DNA from: a virus
Reading direction: 5' to 3' (one strand)
DNA: 64,000 nt
IMG/VR virus record: IMGVR_UViG_3300009152_000030
Coordinates: 62,001-126,000 of that record
Shown: positions 62,308 to 64,000 of the stretch, one piece after another
Position numbering within the stretch: the first letter of the stretch is position 1
How the letters are laid out: every line of letters starts with the position of its first letter
Program-made: the position numbers and the translations under genes
The notes under the pieces: model-generated
Told to the model about the DNA's origin: nothing
The model's database searches: none
Seen by the model: only the letters and a program-made list of their open reading frames with translations

Positions 62308-64000
62308 AAATATAGAAAATAGCATACAAGAAATTAATTTCCCAATTAATATCTATAGCTATATTGGAGACGTAGACGAAATAAAAAAAGAATATCCAAA
62401 AGATTCAGGACTAAATTACAATAGTACTTTTGGCCAAGGTAATTTTTTCAATGAAGTTGTAGGAAATAAATTTTTTCCTGTTTATATGCCAACCAATGAA
62501 ATACCGAGATCTTCTTATCGGAGTGGTGTTGAGAACTTTAATGATTTGACTTCATCTCTTAAGGATGGAGTTTTTTACGTTAAGCCAGGAGAGTACAGTA
62601 TTCAAGGTACAGTTATGTACTTAAACTACTTAAACTATCAAAACCTAGCAACTAGTACATTGGCCCAACAGGTATTAACTCTACCAACCTATAACACTAA
62701 GCCTAGTTTAAATTTCTTTAAAGCAGCAGTGTATAAAAATGAATCTTTCTGGATGTCTCCCAGTGAACATAATATTGCCGGTGAATATAGCCCACAAAAC
62801 TATATAGGTTATAGTTTTACAAATGATCAAAATCTTTTGGTCAATAATTATGTCTATAGAGGATCAGAAATTAAATTGCCTGTTGTCAGTAAAAGATTTT
62901 ATGAAGCAGACTTTGATATATCAAGTGAAAGTTTAGAACTGCATGCAGAACTTCTTGGTGTTATTCAAGCTAAAAATGTGAAAACTACCCAATACTTTAA
63001 CTCTGTATACTCACCTATGACAGAAATAACTAGTAGTCCAGGAGTTCTTACTGATAGTAAAACACATATTGCTGTAGACACAGATGGCACTGTAGATTTC
63101 TACACTTTAAAGAACTCATATATGGAAGCTGAGCTATATGGACTTGAGCAAATTTTAAAGAAAATTGCAGATGATCCAGGTGGGCCTGGAATAAGCGAGT
63201 ATGATGGGGAAAAAGTATGTTATGTAAATAGATATAAAGGTGAAGTCTTTTTTAGTAAACGGACATTACTGGGAAATATTAGTTCCTTATCTTTGCCTAA
63301 TTTTGGTGGAACTGGTGTAGCTATTCCAAGTCAGTATTTAACAGGTGGGGAATTAGATCCTAGTGAAAATCCTTATTTTGTAATTACCTTTGATGAGCCT
63401 TCAATAGCTGCTATGTTTGATGATTGTGGTCTTGTTCGTATAACCGGAGTAGACAGCGGCTATATACCTAAGGAAAACGTTTTAATCTTTAATAAGATTG
63501 GCAGCAAGACCGTACAGTTCAGATGGCCAGACTTTGAAGAGTACTTAGGAGATCCTTTATATACAAAAGAAACATTTGGAAATAAGATTTTTATAAATCC
63601 TTATACTGCAATGCTTACTCCAGACGTAGACTCCAAAGTATATGCGCTTTATGATGCAGTAATTGAGTTTCAAAAAGAAGTTCCAATTGCCAAAAGAGAA
63701 TTTTTATTCTCAGAAATAAAGCCTTGGCTTTGGAAGAAGCAGAGAACAATTGCTGTTCTCTCAAAAAGTGAAAAGGTTTACCCTTATTACATTTCTTTAA
63801 AACCAATAGATACACCTTATCTTTATACAAAAAATGGAATCAGTGTATATGGACCATTGTACAATGGAGCAGAGATAGTTTTACTAGAAGGGCAAGTTAC
63901 ATCTTATGATGGTCAACCTGTTATTGAGTGCGATGTAACTGTAAATGTTTTAACAGGAGAAGGTAACCTTGATGGTGAAACATCAATTGTTGTAACAACA
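62297..64000 (+). CDS. Baseplate or tail-fibre protein, 3'-truncated by window edge
   Basis: ATG at 62297 lies inside the end of the previous gene, and the frame runs without a stop to the window edge (568 codons visible). The N-terminus is MALKNIENSIQEINFPINIYS. The middle is beta-rich with short aromatic runs (YLNYLNYQNLATS, then LPNFGGTGVAIPSQY). Near the edge a likely Ig-like domain starts (EIVLLEGQVTSYDGQPVIECDVTV). The missing 3' end prevents a firm call; from the series of preceding wedge-type genes it is a probable outer baseplate or fibre-attachment protein. Confidence 0.7.
   Translation, partial: MALKNIENSIQEINFPINIYSYIGDVDEIKKEYPKDSGLNYNSTFGQGNFFNEVVGNKFFPVYMPTNEIPRSSYRSGVENFNDLTSSLKDGVFYVKPGEYSIQGTVMYLNYLNYQNLATSTLAQQVLTLPTYNTKPSLNFFKAAVYKNESFWMSPSEHNIAGEYSPQNYIGYSFTNDQNLLVNNYVYRGSEIKLPVVSKRFYEADFDISSESLELHAELLGVIQAKNVKTTQYFNSVYSPMTEITSSPGVLTDSKTHIAVDTDGTVDFYTLKNSYMEAELYGLEQILKKIADDPGGPGISEYDGEKVCYVNRYKGEVFFSKRTLLGNISSLSLPNFGGTGVAIPSQYLTGGELDPSENPYFVITFDEPSIAAMFDDCGLVRITGVDSGYIPKENVLIFNKIGSKTVQFRWPDFEEYLGDPLYTKETFGNKIFINPYTAMLTPDVDSKVYALYDAVIEFQKEVPIAKREFLFSEIKPWLWKKQRTIAVLSKSEKVYPYYISLKPIDTPYLYTKNGISVYGPLYNGAEIVLLEGQVTSYDGQPVIECDVTVNVLTGEGNLDGETSIVVTT

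Noticed and set aside
1-64000. Many antisense and alternate-frame open frames of 60-170 codons
   Set aside because: All lie inside strongly supported + strand genes, lack ribosome sites and show compositions expected from reversed coding frames.
1-64000. tRNA genes, CRISPR arrays, insertion sequences, integrase or attachment sites
   Set aside because: Gaps are too short and no cloverleaf, spaced repeats, transposase or recombinase motifs were seen.

Overview
This window is the virion-structure (late) region of a large contractile-tailed bacteriophage (Caudoviricetes, myovirus morphotype). Every supported gene lies on the + strand, packed end to end with 1-15 bp overlaps or short gaps, and both window edges cut through genes. 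The DNA is AT-rich with AGA-type arginine codons, except in the most abundant virion proteins (510-aa head-region protein, major capsid protein, sheath, tube). Those are visibly GC-richer and use CGT/CGC and C-ending codons, which suggests translational selection. Of 35 complete larger genes, 30 stop with TAA, 5 with TAG and none with TGA. The host cannot be named from the sequence.

Layout. 1-7105: a proline-rich partial gene, then two large tandem paralogues with membrane segments; a 22-codon mini-ORF between them looks like a duplication scar. 7107-20600, packaging and head: large terminase, two unrecognised proteins, portal (ending in an A10 tract that opens into a MuF-like minor head frame), a 912-aa multidomain prohead protease, a Dps/ferritin-like protein, a 510-aa head-region protein and an HK97-type major capsid protein followed by an intrinsic terminator. 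20699-24419, neck and connector: small acidic protein, Ig-like (Big_5-type) protein, connector candidates, a Cys-motif protein and a tail-completion candidate. 24440-31690, tail: a 1024-aa sheath with an internal beta-repeat insertion, three tube-fold genes in a row (with a terminator and a 42-aa membrane miniprotein after the first), and two paralogous tail-assembly-chaperone candidates. 31738-43661: two giant virion proteins, a 1631-aa tape-measure candidate and a 2339-aa protein carrying the DFDGD signature of the beta-prime-type RNA polymerase double-psi beta-barrel. 43661-64000, baseplate: hub and structural proteins, two M15-peptidase-like proteins (one free, one fused to a 2721-aa hub-like giant), gp25-like and gpJ-like wedge proteins, and wedge/fibre-proximal proteins running off the right edge.

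How the genes work together. Terminase and portal package DNA into a head built from the capsid protein and matured by the protease. Connector proteins join the head to a sheath/tube tail. The baseplate carries two candidate cell-wall peptidases for entry. The giant DFDGD protein is a candidate virion-packaged RNA polymerase that would be delivered with the DNA. The most interesting items are that polymerase-like protein, the apparent portal-MuF frameshift, the Dps-like protein in the capsid operon, and the tandem duplication next to the terminase.
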